Shown here: piece by piece, positions 61,437 to 61,611 of the stretch
Position numbering within the stretch: the first letter of the stretch is position 1
How the letters are laid out: every line of letters begins with the position of its first letter
Assembly (NCBI RefSeq): GCF_018305005.1
Contig: NZ_JAGQEG010000025.1
Span: 1-61,611, forward strand
Source of the DNA: Collimonas silvisoli
GTDB lineage: Bacteria; Pseudomonadota; Gammaproteobacteria; Burkholderiales; Burkholderiaceae_D
Length of the DNA: 61,611 nucleotides
Direction: 5' to 3'
Notes under the pieces: generated by a model
What the model saw: only the letters and a program-made list of their open reading frames with translations
The model's database searches: none
What the model was told of the DNA's origin: nothing
Made by a program: the position numbers and the translations under genes

Positions 61437-61611
61437 CTCATCTCTCTGCTGCTGACAAACAAAACGATTTGACAGCGACGCGACCCGGGTTTTTGGTGGC
61501 GCGAAGTGGAAGGTTCTTTAACAATTAACAGTCGATAAGTGTGGGCGTTTGATGGAAGTGCAGCGCTGCTGATGTAAGTCAGGAGCGTATAACTTAAAAC
61601 ATTAAATGTTC
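61437..61611 (+). other. Pre-16S rRNA leader with boxA, truncated at window end
   Basis: The leader contains the boxA-like GGTTCTTTAACA at 61512-61523 and the pre-16S stretch AACAGTCGATAAGTGTGGGC after it, characteristic of betaproteobacterial rRNA operons. The 16S gene itself begins beyond 61611. boxA recruits Nus factors for antitermination. Confidence 0.85.

Overview
The window looks like a chromosomal segment of a Gram-negative betaproteobacterium. Its gene content, porin type, PhaM-like granule protein, SAH riboswitch ahead of ahcY and pre-16S leader point to Burkholderiales, most likely Oxalobacteraceae (Collimonas/Herbaspirillum-like). This placement is inference from remembered gene families and gene order; no search was run. 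Nearly all of it is dense core or house-keeping DNA. I saw no insertion sequence, prophage, CRISPR array or tRNA gene.

Layout. 1-4.2 kb: the start of a probable murein hydrolase activator, gpmA, then rhodanese, grxC, secB, an SH3-like secreted protein and gpsA. 4.3-15.6 kb: a complete type II secretion operon in the order G-H-I-J-K-L-M-N-D-E-F-C with start/stop overlaps throughout. No prepilin peptidase gene is in it. 15.7-19.2 kb: hslVU and a double-STAS protein on the minus strand. 19.6-25.1 kb: a probable zinc-limitation locus (ZnuD-like receptor, DUF2946 protein, long-tailed DksA, CobW-family GTPase, Zur). A matching 15-bp palindrome lies upstream of cobW and of zur. 25.2-34.5 kb: xerC and DUF484, then two tandem porins and a Sel1-repeat protein, then dapF and two LpxL-family acyltransferases. 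34.6-40.7 kb: the activated methyl cycle and folate genes (metK, AI-2E-family permease, SAH riboswitch, ahcY, small membrane protein, metF, 5-formyl-THF cyclo-ligase).

40.7-47.1 kb: lytic transglycosylase, GST, cca, GNAT, and a divergent Lrp/AsnC regulator - phenylalanine hydroxylase pair. 47.5-51.9 kb: a giant indolepyruvate ferredoxin oxidoreductase and queC. 51.9-57.8 kb: two DUF3108 proteins (one with a TonB-like N-terminus), an orphan amino-acid-type binding protein, PhaM, a ferritin-like diiron protein and the heptose-1-phosphate adenylyltransferase. 57.9-61.2 kb: PCu(A)C copper chaperone with a second DUF2946 protein, trmL (TTG start), comF and a BioC-like methyltransferase. The window ends in a ribosomal RNA operon promoter region: two sigma70-type promoters, boxA and pre-16S leader, with 16S lying just outside.

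The most unusual items are the DksA with a roughly 184-residue histone-H1-like tail inside a zinc locus, the shared candidate Zur operators, the rotated T2SS gene order, the internally duplicated STAS protein, and several regulatory hairpins and palindromes next to identified genes.
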